The notes: generated by a model from the letters alone, not told the origin. DNA of 64,000 nucleotides from Petroclostridium sp. X23 (GCF_030013905.1 NZ_CP124862.1:4901051-4965050), one strand, 5' to 3'. Numbered from the stretch's first letter, positions 53,274-62,466 are shown. Numbers and translations are program-made.

Positions 53274-54587
53274 ATGGACTATAAGAAATATTTAGCTGTC
53301 GCAATACCTTTTGTGATATCAACTGTAACGCAGCCGCTTTTAGGCGCAGTAGATACCGCTGTAATCGGTAGATTACAGGAGGCATCTTATATTGGAGGTG
53401 TCGCAATTGGAGCGGTAATATTTAATACCATGTATTGGCTTTTTGGTTTTTTGAGGGTAAGCACATCCGGATTTTCTGCACAAGCACTGGGCAGCCAGAG
53501 AGAAAAGGATAGTTATTACGCTTATTTTAGGCCTGTTTTAATTGCGATAGTGGTAAGCAGTGTATTTATTATTTTACAAGTATTTATTAAAAATGCAGCT
53601 ATGCAAATATATAATCCTGAGCCGGATGTGGGTGTTCATGCCGGTACATATTTTGAAATACTTATTTGGGGTGCTCCTTTGGTGCTCATAGGATATGTGA
53701 ATCTAGGATGGTTGATGGGTAGAAAATATGTAAAAGAAACACTATTTTTGCAGGTTTCCACAAACGTTATGAACATCGTTTTGGATATTATATTCGTAAT
53801 GGGAATAAAGATGGGGGTAGCAGGTGTCGCTTATGCCACACTTATTTCCCAGTTCTACGGTTTTATTCTAGGAACAGTTCTAATAGCAAAAAAGCTGGAT
53901 TTGCTGAAAATAGTGAAATATAAGAGAGACTTTTTAGAGAAAGCCGCACTCAAAAAGATATTAGGTGTAAATACTGACCTTATGATAAGGACAGTCTGTC
54001 TTTTGACCATGACCAATATGTTTGTAGCCAAGGGAAGTGAACTGGGGACCGACTTTTTAGCGGCTAATGCAGTGTTATTCCAGTTGCAATACATCATTGC
54101 GTATTTGTATGGTGGATTAGGCAATGCTTCCAGTGTTTTTGCGGGAAAATATCTTGGCGAAAACAATGTGAAACAATATAAAGAAGTGATACATATATCC
54201 TATGTCTGTGCCGGCATATTAAGCGTGGTACTGTCAATGATCATAATGCTTTGCAAAGATAGTATTATCATGACTTTTACAGATTTAGCCCACATAGTAT
54301 CTTTATCCGGCAGGTATATTATGTGGTTGGTTGTATTTCCTTTTGTGATCTGTATTGCGCTTGTATATGAAGGTGTTTATACAGGAAGTACCTATACGGT
54401 TCCTATTAGGAACTCTATGATTTTTTCACTGGCTGTGTTTGTTTCAATATATTATGCTATTGTCCCTCAGTTTGGGAATCATGGCCTGTGGCTTGCATTT
54501 ATACTATTTAGTCTGGGCAGAAGTACCGTTCTTTTCTTGTATAGAAAAAAAATGCTCAATAAAGTGTTCATTCTTGAGAGTCATTAA
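53274..54587 (+). CDS. MATE family (DinF-like) efflux transporter
   Basis: 437 residues with about twelve membrane segments in two pseudo-symmetric halves. N-terminal VISTVTQPLLGAVDTAVIGR is the classic MATE start; FGFLRVSTSGFSAQALG and a second-half counterpart VCLLTMTNMFVAKGSELGTDF follow. It exchanges H+ or Na+ for organic or cofactor-like cations. Location directly behind a cobalamin riboswitch and 15 nt before a metal-type ABC operon suggests involvement in corrinoid or metal-chelate traffic, as proposed for other riboswitch-linked MATE genes. Confidence 0.9.
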   Translation: MDYKKYLAVAIPFVISTVTQPLLGAVDTAVIGRLQEASYIGGVAIGAVIFNTMYWLFGFLRVSTSGFSAQALGSQREKDSYYAYFRPVLIAIVVSSVFIILQVFIKNAAMQIYNPEPDVGVHAGTYFEILIWGAPLVLIGYVNLGWLMGRKYVKETLFLQVSTNVMNIVLDIIFVMGIKMGVAGVAYATLISQFYGFILGTVLIAKKLDLLKIVKYKRDFLEKAALKKILGVNTDLMIRTVCLLTMTNMFVAKGSELGTDFLAANAVLFQLQYIIAYLYGGLGNASSVFAGKYLGENNVKQYKEVIHISYVCAGILSVVLSMIIMLCKDSIIMTFTDLAHIVSLSGRYIMWLVVFPFVICIALVYEGVYTGSTYTVPIRNSMIFSLAVFVSIYYAIVPQFGNHGLWLAFILFSLGRSTVLFLYRKKMLNKVFILESH

Positions 54588-54602
54588 GTGGTGATAAATA
54601 TT

Positions 54603-55547
54603 ATGAAAAATTATATTGGAAAAAGATTTATACAATTAATCATTGTTATATTGGGAGCAACATTTTTAACCTTTGCACTTACTTACATTAGTCCCGGTGA
54701 TCCCGCGGAGTTAATGCTTAAATCCCATGATATTGTCCCAACGGAACAAATGTTGGAAAAGACGAGAGAAGAAATGGGACTTAATAAGCCCTTCTTGATG
54801 CAGTATGGAATTTGGTTGAAAAATATACTAACAGGAGACTTGGGGTATTCTTATATTTCGAGAAGTCCCGTAGCCGGTGTGCTGGCACAAAAGATACCTA
54901 TGACCGTCAAGCTGGCAGCTGCAGCATTATTATTCTTGGCTGTATTCTCCCTTGTACTTGGAATTTTGTCCGCTATCAATAAAAGCAAACCTTTAGATTA
55001 TATCATCAGAATACTATCGTTTGCAGAGATTTCCATTCCTACTTTCTGGCTGGGATTAATATTGATTTATTCTTTTGTTGTGAAGATTCATTGGTTTACC
55101 ATCACAAACCCTAATAGCTTTAAAAGCATCATTTTGCCGGCTGTTACATTGGCCATTCCTTTGATAGGAAGATATACGAGACAGATAAGGGCGGCAATAT
55201 TGGATCAATTGTCTTATGATTATGTGGTAGGGGCTCGAGCCAGAGGGATAAGAGAAAGTGCAGTTATCTTTAAACATGTGTTGCCTAATGCGCTGATGAG
55301 CATTATCACTCTTTTCGGTTTGTCCACGGCATTACTGTTAGGTGGAACTGTTATAGTGGAAAATATATTTTCCTGGCCAGGCCTGGGTTCTATGGCATTG
55401 GAAGCGATAACTTACAGAGATTATCCGTTATTACAGGCATATGTCATTTTCATGGCTGTAATCTATGTAAGTATCAACTTTATTGTAGATATCATTACAC
55501 AGGCTCTTGATCCGAGAGTGGATATAAGGGGGGATAAAAATAGGTGA
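54603..55547 (+). CDS. ABC permease, NikB/DppB type
   Basis: 314 residues from the ATG at 54603, preferred because GGTGAT lies 8 nt upstream; the GTG at 54588 has no SD. First membrane helix KRFIQLIIVILGATFLTFAL, the SPGDPAELML motif of the DppB group and the EAA loop DYVVGARARGIRESAVIFKH. It forms the channel with the next protein for peptide or nickel/cobalt complexes. Confidence 0.88.
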   Translation: MKNYIGKRFIQLIIVILGATFLTFALTYISPGDPAELMLKSHDIVPTEQMLEKTREEMGLNKPFLMQYGIWLKNILTGDLGYSYISRSPVAGVLAQKIPMTVKLAAAALLFLAVFSLVLGILSAINKSKPLDYIIRILSFAEISIPTFWLGLILIYSFVVKIHWFTITNPNSFKSIILPAVTLAIPLIGRYTRQIRAAILDQLSYDYVVGARARGIRESAVIFKHVLPNALMSIITLFGLSTALLLGGTVIVENIFSWPGLGSMALEAITYRDYPLLQAYVIFMAVIYVSINFIVDIITQALDPRVDIRGDKNR

Positions 55548-56362
55548 GGACGCTACAACATAAAAAGATTTTTTTCTTTGTGATATTATCCGCTGCGGTT
55601 TTAACCATTTTATTTTCTCTGATAGCACCGGGTTTTGCTCCCCATGATCCTTTGGAAACCGACTTTTCCAATGTTTTGAAGGGTCCATGCAAGCGGTATC
55701 CTTTGGGGACGGATCAAGTAGGAAGATGTATATGCTCGAGGATTTTATGCGGTGCAAAAGTCTCCCTTGGCATAACGTTTATGCTTTTAGGTCTTGTATT
55801 TGTGTTAGGCCTAATACTGGGCATCGTTGCCGGGATGGCCGGAGGAGCCGTTGATGCCATCATTATGAGGATAGCAGATATTGTGCTTTCTTTTCCGGAC
55901 ATTATATTTGCTATTGCGATTGTAGGAATGCTGGGTCCCGGCTTAGTCAATACGATATTAGCGTTATCTGTAATATGGTGGACAAAATATGCCAGATTAA
56001 CCAGAGTGCTTGTAATGGGGGCGAAAAACAGCGAATACATAGATGCAGCCAAGATGGCAGGTGCCGGAACACTAAAACTTATTACTTATTATATTCTTCC
56101 TAATATTATATCTCCATTGCTGGTGCAGCTGGCTTTGGATATTGGAGGAATGATGCTGGCAATCTCGGGATTGTCGTTTTTAGGATTAGGGATACAACCG
56201 CCGACACCTGAATGGGGAAATATGTTGAGTGAAGGGAGATCCTATATCCAAACGGCTCCTTGGCTGCTCATCTATCCCGGAGGTGCAATATTCATTGTAG
56301 TGGCGGTCTTTAATGTTTTGGGAGATACGGCAAGAGATATATTGGATCCGAAGTATGGCTAG
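55544..56362 (+). CDS. ABC permease, NikC/DppC type
   Basis: 272 residues, GTG overlapping the previous stop (GTGA). One N-terminal helix, then FAPHDPLETDFSNVLKGPC and RYPLGTDQVGRCICSRIL typical of DppC/NikC, five more membrane helices and the EAA loop EYIDAAKMAGAGTLKLITYY. Partner of the preceding permease. Confidence 0.9.
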   Translation: MRTLQHKKIFFFVILSAAVLTILFSLIAPGFAPHDPLETDFSNVLKGPCKRYPLGTDQVGRCICSRILCGAKVSLGITFMLLGLVFVLGLILGIVAGMAGGAVDAIIMRIADIVLSFPDIIFAIAIVGMLGPGLVNTILALSVIWWTKYARLTRVLVMGAKNSEYIDAAKMAGAGTLKLITYYILPNIISPLLVQLALDIGGMMLAISGLSFLGLGIQPPTPEWGNMLSEGRSYIQTAPWLLIYPGGAIFIVVAVFNVLGDTARDILDPKYG

Positions 56363-56391
56363 GAACAAAAAATTAGTTGCTGTTCAGCCAG

Positions 56392-56503
56392 GTAGGTATT
56401 GCCTGCCGGCCAAGCTGTCGGCATCAATCGGAATCCTTGGCGGATGATACCTGAAATCACTGTTCTGGCGATTTTCCGGCATGGCATTTCGACAATACCC
56501 TAC
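56392..56503 (+). ncRNA. Candidate structured RNA before the binding-protein gene
   Basis: The outer stem GTAGGTATTG (56392-56401) pairs with CAATACCCTAC (56493-56503) with one bulge; it is followed by TGCCGG (56404) with CCGGCA (56476), an inner hairpin CCAAG (56410) with CTTGG (56436), and a possible pseudoknot AGGTA/TACCT. It is more GC-rich than its surroundings and lies 40 nt before the SBP gene. It does not match any riboswitch I know. Confidence 0.45.
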
Positions 56504-56542
56504 GCAGGTGAAGGGCAATAAAAATGATAAAAGGAGAGATTA

Positions 56543-58105
56543 ATGATGAAGAGATTTTTTGCAGTATTGATAATGATTGTAATGTGTGTTGCATGTGCTG
56601 CTTGCAACCAAACAGAGCAAGCGCAGCAAGGGGCGAATATTGAGGCAAATCAATCGGGCCAAGAAAAAGTCCTGAATATGGCGTTGTTTTCCCCGGCTAG
56701 GAATATTGAACCTACCGAGGGGTGGAATGGCTGGAATTTAACCCGCTGCGGCATAGGAGAAAACCTTGTGCAGATTGATGAAAACCTGGAATTTAAACCG
56801 GTAATCGCAGAGTCATGGGAACAGATTGATGACACGACCATCGTGTTCAACATAAGGCAAGATGTGAAATTCCATAACGGTCATCCGGTAGATGCGAAAG
56901 CTTGTAAAGAATCCATAGAAAGAGCGTTAAAGATATCCAACCGGGAAGATGTAAAATTCTCTGTCCAATCTATTATGGCTGAAGGTCAAAAATTGACCAT
57001 TAAGACTTCGAAACCCTGTGCGACTTTAATCAATAATTTAGCAGATCCCGTATATATCATCGTAGACACTTCAGCCGCTGAGTGGGAGGAGTTTAAGCTT
57101 AAACCCATTTGCACCGGTGCGTTTAAAGTAGTAGAGTTTACCCCGGATGTAGGATTGACTCTTCATAAACACCAACAGCATTGGAGTGGAGAAATTGGTC
57201 CGGATGTAGTGAATGTAAAATTCATCCAGGATGCTTCTGCACGGACCATGGCACTGCAATCGGGAGAGATTGATCTTGCAACACAAATCGGAGCAAAGGA
57301 TTTAACGCTGTTTGAAAATAATGATGAGTTTACAGTATTAAAGGGACCCAACCTACGTATATTTCTGGTAAGATTAAATATGGAAAAACCATATATGAAG
57401 AGTCAGGCGTTCAGGCAAGCGCTGTCGTATGGTATGGACAAGGAGACGTATGCAAAAGAATTGGTGAGCGGTATACCTGCAAAAGGTCCTTTTAATGATC
57501 TGCTTTCTTTCAGTTACAAAGGAGAGGATTATTATGCCTATAATCCTGATAAGGCAAAAGAACTGCTTGATAAAGCGGGTTTTATAGATACAAACGGAGA
57601 TGGAATTAGAGAAATAGATGGGAAAAACATTGTATTGAAACTTGTCTCAGGGAAAAATCATGGCGATGATGCAAAAAATATAGGAATAGCCATGCAATCC
57701 CAGTATAAAGAGATAGGAATAGGGGTAGATGTACTTCAAGTGGAAAATTCTACTGATGTATCCAAGGCAGGAGATTTTGACTTGTTGTGGGAAAGATGGA
57801 CTTCGGCCCCCACGGCAGATCCACAGTATTTTTTGGAGGCCAGCTATAAAACAGGAAGTGCAGGGAATTATGGAAAATACAGTAACTCGACACTTGATGC
57901 TCTCTGTGTACAATTAGATAGCGCGTTTGAAAAACAGGAAAGAGATGAATTAGGGATAAAAGGTGCTGAATTGCTGATGAAAGATGTAGCTTCATTATTT
58001 GTATATTATCAGCAGGGAACAGTAGTAACCAGGAAAAATGTAGAGGGCGTTTATAGATTTATATCAGAGATATACTACATCGATGATAGAGTGAAAATCC
58101 AATAG
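56543..58105 (+). CDS. NikA-like ABC substrate-binding lipoprotein
   Basis: 520 residues. Lipoprotein signal with Cys near residue 24 (CVACAACNQ). SBP_bac_5 family: NIEPTEGWNGWNLTRCGIGENLVQ, KPVIAESWEQID, VKFHNGHPVDAKA, LRIFLVRLNMEKPY and FRQALSYGMD. The N-terminal EPTEGWNGWNLTRCGIGE is very similar to the start of nickel-binding NikA, which favours nickel, cobalt or a metal chelate over peptides. It is separated from the permeases by the structured 112-nt element. Confidence 0.85.
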   Translation: MMKRFFAVLIMIVMCVACAACNQTEQAQQGANIEANQSGQEKVLNMALFSPARNIEPTEGWNGWNLTRCGIGENLVQIDENLEFKPVIAESWEQIDDTTIVFNIRQDVKFHNGHPVDAKACKESIERALKISNREDVKFSVQSIMAEGQKLTIKTSKPCATLINNLADPVYIIVDTSAAEWEEFKLKPICTGAFKVVEFTPDVGLTLHKHQQHWSGEIGPDVVNVKFIQDASARTMALQSGEIDLATQIGAKDLTLFENNDEFTVLKGPNLRIFLVRLNMEKPYMKSQAFRQALSYGMDKETYAKELVSGIPAKGPFNDLLSFSYKGEDYYAYNPDKAKELLDKAGFIDTNGDGIREIDGKNIVLKLVSGKNHGDDAKNIGIAMQSQYKEIGIGVDVLQVENSTDVSKAGDFDLLWERWTSAPTADPQYFLEASYKTGSAGNYGKYSNSTLDALCVQLDSAFEKQERDELGIKGAELLMKDVASLFVYYQQGTVVTRKNVEGVYRFISEIYYIDDRVKIQ

Positions 58106-58167
58106 ATAATATTTGGATCAATTGAGTGTATGTGGTTATCTTGTATTCAGAATGGAGCTTGTAAGGA

Positions 58168-58959
58168 ATGAGTGGATTACTTGAAATTAGATCTCTTACT
58201 GTCAAATATGACGGTGACGGCAATGCTATTAAGAATATCGATATGACGGTGGATCATAAAGAAATTATCGGTATTGTTGGTGAAAGCGGATGTGGGAAAA
58301 CAACATTGATAAGATCAATCATTCATTTGCTTTCTTCTAACGCTAAAGTCGTTTCCGGAGAAATTATTTTTAATGGACAAGATATTATAAAATATAACAA
58401 GGAACAATGGCGAAATCTACGTGGAAATGAGATTGCGATGGTCTTCCAGAATCCCGGATCGTATCTTAATCCTATTATTAAGATCGGCAAACAGTTTGTG
58501 CAAAGCATCAGAAACCATAGGGCGCTTTCAAAAAGAGAGGCAATAAAAAAAGCGAAAGAAACCCTTGAGAAAATGCATCTTAGGGATTGTGACAGGATTA
58601 TGGATTCCTATCCGTTTCAATTAAGCGGAGGTATGAAGCAAAGAGTAGCTATTGCCATGGCTATTGCGATGGAACCAAAACTAATACTAGCCGATGAACC
58701 AACCAGCGCTCTAGATGTAATGACTCAGGTTCAAATTGCCAATGAGCTTATGGCGCTTAGGGAGGACTTTCATACCAGTATTATAATGGTTACCCACAAT
58801 ATAGGTTGTGCCGCATATATGGCAGATAGAATTATGGTTATGAATAAAGGTGAAATAGTGGAGTTTGAAAGCAAAGCCCAAATTATTGCACAACCCAAAA
58901 AGGAATATACACGAAATTTACTCAATGCTATTCCGGAACTGAAAGGATTAGAAGCATGA
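58168..58959 (+). CDS. ABC ATPase, NikD/OppD type
   Basis: 263 residues. Walker A GESGCGKTT at about 38-46, Q-loop MVFQNPGSYLNPI near 93, signature LSGGMKQRV, Walker B LILADEPTSALD and switch His VTHNIG. Lacks the C-terminal oligopeptide-specific extension of classic OppD (which is about 330 residues), like NikD. Overlaps the next gene by 4 nt. Confidence 0.92.
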   Translation: MSGLLEIRSLTVKYDGDGNAIKNIDMTVDHKEIIGIVGESGCGKTTLIRSIIHLLSSNAKVVSGEIIFNGQDIIKYNKEQWRNLRGNEIAMVFQNPGSYLNPIIKIGKQFVQSIRNHRALSKREAIKKAKETLEKMHLRDCDRIMDSYPFQLSGGMKQRVAIAMAIAMEPKLILADEPTSALDVMTQVQIANELMALREDFHTSIIMVTHNIGCAAYMADRIMVMNKGEIVEFESKAQIIAQPKKEYTRNLLNAIPELKGLEA

Positions 58960-59777
58960 ATGATAATATAATTCTTGAGTTAGAAGGTGTCTGTAAAAAG
59001 TTCAAAGACAATGATGGAAAACTTTTTAAGGCAGTCAACAATGTAAATCTAAAATTGGCACAAGGAGAATGTATCGGTATAGTTGGAGAAAGCGGATGTG
59101 GTAAAAGTACCCTTGCGAGGATAATATCCCGTTTAGTAGACACTAGTGAAGGGAAGATTGTTTTCAAAGGAGAGGATGCTGCGGTTTTAAGGGGAAAGTC
59201 GTTAAAGACATATTATAAAAGTATCCAAATGATATTTCAAGATCCGTTAAGCACATTTAGTCCAAGAATGAAGATAGGTACATATTTGATTGAGCCCTTT
59301 ATTAATTTTAATATTATGAATAGAAAGCAATCCTGCAAGTATGTGGAAGAAATGCTTTCTATGGTTGGACTTAATAAAGATTACGCACATAGATATCCAA
59401 GTGAATTAAGCGGCGGGCAGCTTCAGAGGGTGGTCATAGCCAGAGCGATAGGTTTGAAGCCTGACATCATTGTTTGTGATGAATGCACATCTGCCCTTGA
59501 TGTTTCTATACAACAACAGATCGTAAATCTTTTACTGGAATTAAGGAAACAAACCAACTTTTCCAATATATTCATAACCCATGATTTAGCTTTAGCAGAA
59601 AGTATATGTGATAGAATATATGTTATGTACCTGGGAGAAATAGTTGAAGTGATTGAAAGTCAAAATATTATAAAGGATGCAAAGCATCCCTATACCAAAA
59701 TGCTGTTAAATTCAGTATTTTCAGTAAAAGAATTCAATAAAAAAATTGAAGCTGTTGACGCAATATTGTGCATATAA
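58956..59777 (+). CDS. ABC ATPase, NikE/OppF type
   Basis: 273 residues, ATGA overlap. Walker A GESGCGKST, Q-loop MIFQDPLSTFSPRM, signature LSGGQLQRV, Walker B IIVCDECTSALDVS (DEC instead of the usual DEP or DEA), switch His ITHDLALA. Completes a five-gene nickel/peptide-type importer. Next comes unrelated debris. Confidence 0.92.
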   Translation: MNDNIILELEGVCKKFKDNDGKLFKAVNNVNLKLAQGECIGIVGESGCGKSTLARIISRLVDTSEGKIVFKGEDAAVLRGKSLKTYYKSIQMIFQDPLSTFSPRMKIGTYLIEPFINFNIMNRKQSCKYVEEMLSMVGLNKDYAHRYPSELSGGQLQRVVIARAIGLKPDIIVCDECTSALDVSIQQQIVNLLLELRKQTNFSNIFITHDLALAESICDRIYVMYLGEIVEVIESQNIIKDAKHPYTKMLLNSVFSVKEFNKKIEAVDAILCI

Positions 59778-59827
59778 GGGGGTGCATAGGCAGAATGACA
59801 TTATAAAAATAATATGATATAAGTGGG

Positions 59828-60067
59828 TTGAAAGGAACGAAATATTATGGAACACCTACTCTTGTAATTGAAATATCCTCGCCTTCTACTACAAAGAACG
59901 ATAAAATATGGAAATTCAATAAATATGAAAAGGCAGGGGTTAAGGAATACTGGATAGTGGAACCGGAAGGGGAGATGATTTCAGTGTTTACCCTGCAAGG
60001 GAATAATCGATATGGAAGGCCGGAATGGATAATCTCTGCTATTCTTTTTCAGCCTTTTATCATGTAA
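59828..60067 (+). pseudogene. Uma2 family endonuclease, truncated
   Basis: The 79-residue frame contains YYGTPTLVIEISSPSTTKND, then KFNKYEKAGVKEYWIVEPEG, i.e. the central PD-(D/E)XK region of Uma2/DUF820 proteins. The N-terminal half (about 90 residues) is missing and the C terminus leaves homology after RYGRPE. No ribosome site. Gene remnant; full-length members are about 185-200 residues. Confidence 0.7.
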
Positions 60068-60083
60068 TTATTTGGATAAGTGA

Positions 60084-60131
60084 TTGACAGTTTTGTTTAA
60101 GTAGAGTATACTTTATTTAAGTTGCGACTTA
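60084..60131 (+). promoter_or_regulatory. Promoter and operator of the ArsR gene
   Basis: TTGACA (60084-60089), 17 bp, TATACT (60107-60112) is a near-ideal promoter. TAAGT-TGCG-ACTTA (60118-60131) is an inverted repeat just past the -10, in the right place for an autorepressor; a related TAAGT...ACTTTA pair straddles the -10. Confidence 0.7.
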
Positions 60132-60150
60132 TCCCGAAAGAGGTTTTAAA

Positions 60151-60486
60151 ATGGAGTTGAAACAATATTCTGATATTTTAAAAACAATATCAGACGAATC
60201 TAGATTTAAAATTATTAATATATTATTAAACCACGATCTATGTGTTGGAGGTTTGGCAAAACAGCTTGATATATCTAAACCTGCTGTTTCACAGCATCTT
60301 CAGGCGCTAAGAAAGATTGGTCTGGTTACTGGAGAAAAAAGAGGATATTATACACATTACGTAGTAAATCGGTCTCTTCTAAAGCAGGTTGGTGAAAAAA
60401 TGATTGAAATTGCATCTAAGCCATATGACGGTGGATGTCAACGTGAACAAACTGGTGGATGTGAGTGTCAATGTAACCAAAAATAA
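60151..60486 (+). CDS. ArsR/SmtB-family metal-responsive repressor
   Basis: 111 residues. Winged helix: SDESRFKIINILLNHDLCVGG, LAKQLDISKPAVSQHLQALR (recognition helix), GLVTGEKRGYYTHYVVN (wing). The tail GGCQREQTGGCECQCNQK has four Cys and a Cys sits at LCVGG in the alpha3 region, both plausible metal sites. It probably represses itself and perhaps the uptake operon that follows; metal unknown. Confidence 0.9.
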   Translation: MELKQYSDILKTISDESRFKIINILLNHDLCVGGLAKQLDISKPAVSQHLQALRKIGLVTGEKRGYYTHYVVNRSLLKQVGEKMIEIASKPYDGGCQREQTGGCECQCNQK

Positions 60487-60504
60487 AAAAAATTTTAAAT
60501 ATAA

Positions 60505-60669
60505 GTTAGAATATACTAACATTTTTCATATAATGAATATTGATTTATATAAGAGATAAAATTTTTTTCTCCATATAGTGATAATGAATATCAATTTCAA
60601 TATAAACTTTATTTAATCCTTCTATTTCAGAAGGATTAAATAAAGAGAAAAAAGTTAGCGTATTCTAAC
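60505..60669 (+). promoter_or_regulatory. Regulatory region with Fur-like box, DtxR-like palindromes and long hairpin
   Basis: GTTAGAATATACTAAC (60505-60520) and GTTAGCGTATTCTAAC (60654-60669) are near-identical palindromic sites in opposite orientation, with TTAG-N6-CTAA form reminiscent of DtxR/IdeR-type boxes. TGATAATGAATATCA (60579-60593) matches the Fur consensus at all but one position. CTTTATTTAATCCTTCT / AGAAGGATTAAATAAAG (60607-60645) is a perfect 17-bp stem with a 5-nt loop and no T-run. Together they point to metal control of the operon at 60696. Confidence 0.55.
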
Positions 60670-60695
60670 TATAGTGAATAGGGAGGTGAAATGTT

Positions 60696-61514
60696 ATGTT
60701 AGTTGCAAAAGAGCTTAATTTTAACTATGGTAAACGAAATATTTTGGAAAATGTAAATTTTACAGCCGAAAAAGGGCAGGTTATTTCACTGATTGGCCCT
60801 AATGGGTCGGGAAAGTCAACACTGCTGCGCTGTTTATGCGGATTGATACCTGTAAAGAGAAACTCGGTGTTTTTGTTTGACAGGCCTATAGAGACATTGG
60901 GAGTGAAGGAAATTTCGAAAAAAGTAGCCTTTCTTCCACAATCTCATGAACGATTGCAAGGCGTGACAGTGTACGAATTAATTTCAATGGGGAGAGCTCC
61001 CTACCACCGCTCCGGCTGGATAAATACCAAGGAGGATCAGGAGAAAATCGCATGGGCTATCGACTACATGCAAATCGGCCATCTGATGCACCGACTGGTA
61101 GAAATGCTGTCCGGAGGAGAAAAACAGCGTGCTTGGATTGCCATGGTGCTCGCTCAGGACACGCCGATTATTCTACTGGACGAACCGGTTACATATATGG
61201 ATTTGAAGTACCAATGCGAACTGCTCAGAACAATAAAAGATTTGAAAGATAATTTCCAAAAAACCGTTGTTGCGGTTTTTCATGACATCAACCACGCTAT
61301 TGAGATATCCGATTCTGTATATCTTCTGAAGAATGGACACGTTTATAAGGCTGGGGGCAGCGAGCAGGTGATTACGGAACAGGCTATTAAAGATGTGTAT
61401 GGGGTATACGCACATATTTGCAAGTTTAAAAGGTGTTGCCGCAATGTAGTTGTTCCGGCGGGTGTACATGACGGTTCAATGGACACTCTGCTTGAAAACT
61501 TACAAATAAAATAA
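60696..61514 (+). CDS. FecE/FepC-type ABC ATPase
   Basis: 272 residues, SD GGGAGGTGAAA. Walker A GPNGSGKST, Q-loop FLPQSHERLQGVTVYELISM, signature MLSGGEKQR, Walker B IILLDEPVTYMDL, switch His FHDINHA. It belongs to the iron-siderophore, heme and cobalamin group. After the fold there is a Cys-containing extension (KFKRCCRNVVVPAG). With the Fur-like box upstream, an iron chelate is the most likely cargo. Its permease is expected beyond the right edge. Confidence 0.92.
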   Translation: MLVAKELNFNYGKRNILENVNFTAEKGQVISLIGPNGSGKSTLLRCLCGLIPVKRNSVFLFDRPIETLGVKEISKKVAFLPQSHERLQGVTVYELISMGRAPYHRSGWINTKEDQEKIAWAIDYMQIGHLMHRLVEMLSGGEKQRAWIAMVLAQDTPIILLDEPVTYMDLKYQCELLRTIKDLKDNFQKTVVAVFHDINHAIEISDSVYLLKNGHVYKAGGSEQVITEQAIKDVYGVYAHICKFKRCCRNVVVPAGVHDGSMDTLLENLQIK

Positions 61515-61533
61515 AGAAAGAGGATGATTAGAT

Positions 61534-62466
61534 TTGATACGTATTATGATTCACACCCCGGTTAACTTAAGAGGTCGTATGCTGGATTATTTAAAAAATA
61601 ATCTACCCGACCTGGAAAAAAACATTGGTGATAAAATTACGCTCTACACGCCGCATGATCCTGAATATTCTTCAAATTGCAGCGAGGAATGGCTAGGCCC
61701 ATCGATTAAAAAAGGAATTGTTCCCGATTTGATGCTAACCCATGCCTCTGAATTTGCCGCTTTAAGAAACAGAGTAGAAAGCGCCTTGCTTTCAGATTTG
61801 GCAGGCCGGTATGCAAATGAAAACCCGGTAAGAGAAGAATTAAACATGCTGATGGATCCCCATGGATTGTTTTATCCCCTATTTGTAGTTCCACTGGCTA
61901 TGTTCTATAACACGAAAAAAATAAAGGAAGAGGAATTAAAACACTCTTGGGCTGACCTCTTTAATGAAAAATTTAAGATTATATTTCCTGAACGAGATAA
62001 ACCCTTAAGCAGAGCGGTAGGAGCCTATTTAAAACATGAATTCCCGGAACAATTTCCTGAATTTGAAAAAAGAGCCGTATATGAAGGCTCTCCGACGAAT
62101 GTCATTAAGTCGGTTGCTTCAGGAGAATATGATATGGGCATGACTAATTTATCATTTGCTCTGATGGCAGAAAGCAGAAATATTTCGATTAATTATCCCC
62201 AAGAAGGATTTGTTCTTTTACCACAGGTTCTTGTGTGGAAAAAAGGTGCTGATGAAAAACTTAAAATTATTGCCGACCTGCTGATGGGCGAGGAAATTCA
62301 AAATTATCTGAGTGAGCAGGGAGCCTGGCCGGCTCATAGAGGCATTCCAATGCATGATACCATTGCATATAATGGCAGGTTGAAGAATTGGCAAGGTTGG
62401 GAAGCTTATATCGAGGAAGTTTACGAGTTTGATAAATTTACTTGTGCAATAGGAGGAGAAAAATAA
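61534..62466 (+). CDS. Type 2 periplasmic-binding-fold protein without signal peptide
   Basis: 310 residues, TTG start with AGAGGATG upstream. The fold is that of ABC-type iron(III) binding proteins (LTHASEFAALRNRVE, PLFVVPLAMFYNTKKIKEE, SWADLFNEKFKIIFPERD, SVASGEYDMGMTNLSFAL), yet the N terminus MIRIMIHTPVNLRGRM has no signal peptide or lipobox. It should stay in the cytoplasm, where it could sense or bind the imported ligand or act on it. It is tightly set between the ATPase and a methyltransferase gene. Confidence 0.75.
   Translation: MIRIMIHTPVNLRGRMLDYLKNNLPDLEKNIGDKITLYTPHDPEYSSNCSEEWLGPSIKKGIVPDLMLTHASEFAALRNRVESALLSDLAGRYANENPVREELNMLMDPHGLFYPLFVVPLAMFYNTKKIKEEELKHSWADLFNEKFKIIFPERDKPLSRAVGAYLKHEFPEQFPEFEKRAVYEGSPTNVIKSVASGEYDMGMTNLSFALMAESRNISINYPQEGFVLLPQVLVWKKGADEKLKIIADLLMGEEIQNYLSEQGAWPAHRGIPMHDTIAYNGRLKNWQGWEAYIEEVYEFDKFTCAIGGEK

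Noticed and set aside
56363..56542. NiCo riboswitch before the NikA-like gene
   Set aside because: The conserved GGACAG-type elements of the NiCo aptamer are not found, so only an unnamed structured element is reported.
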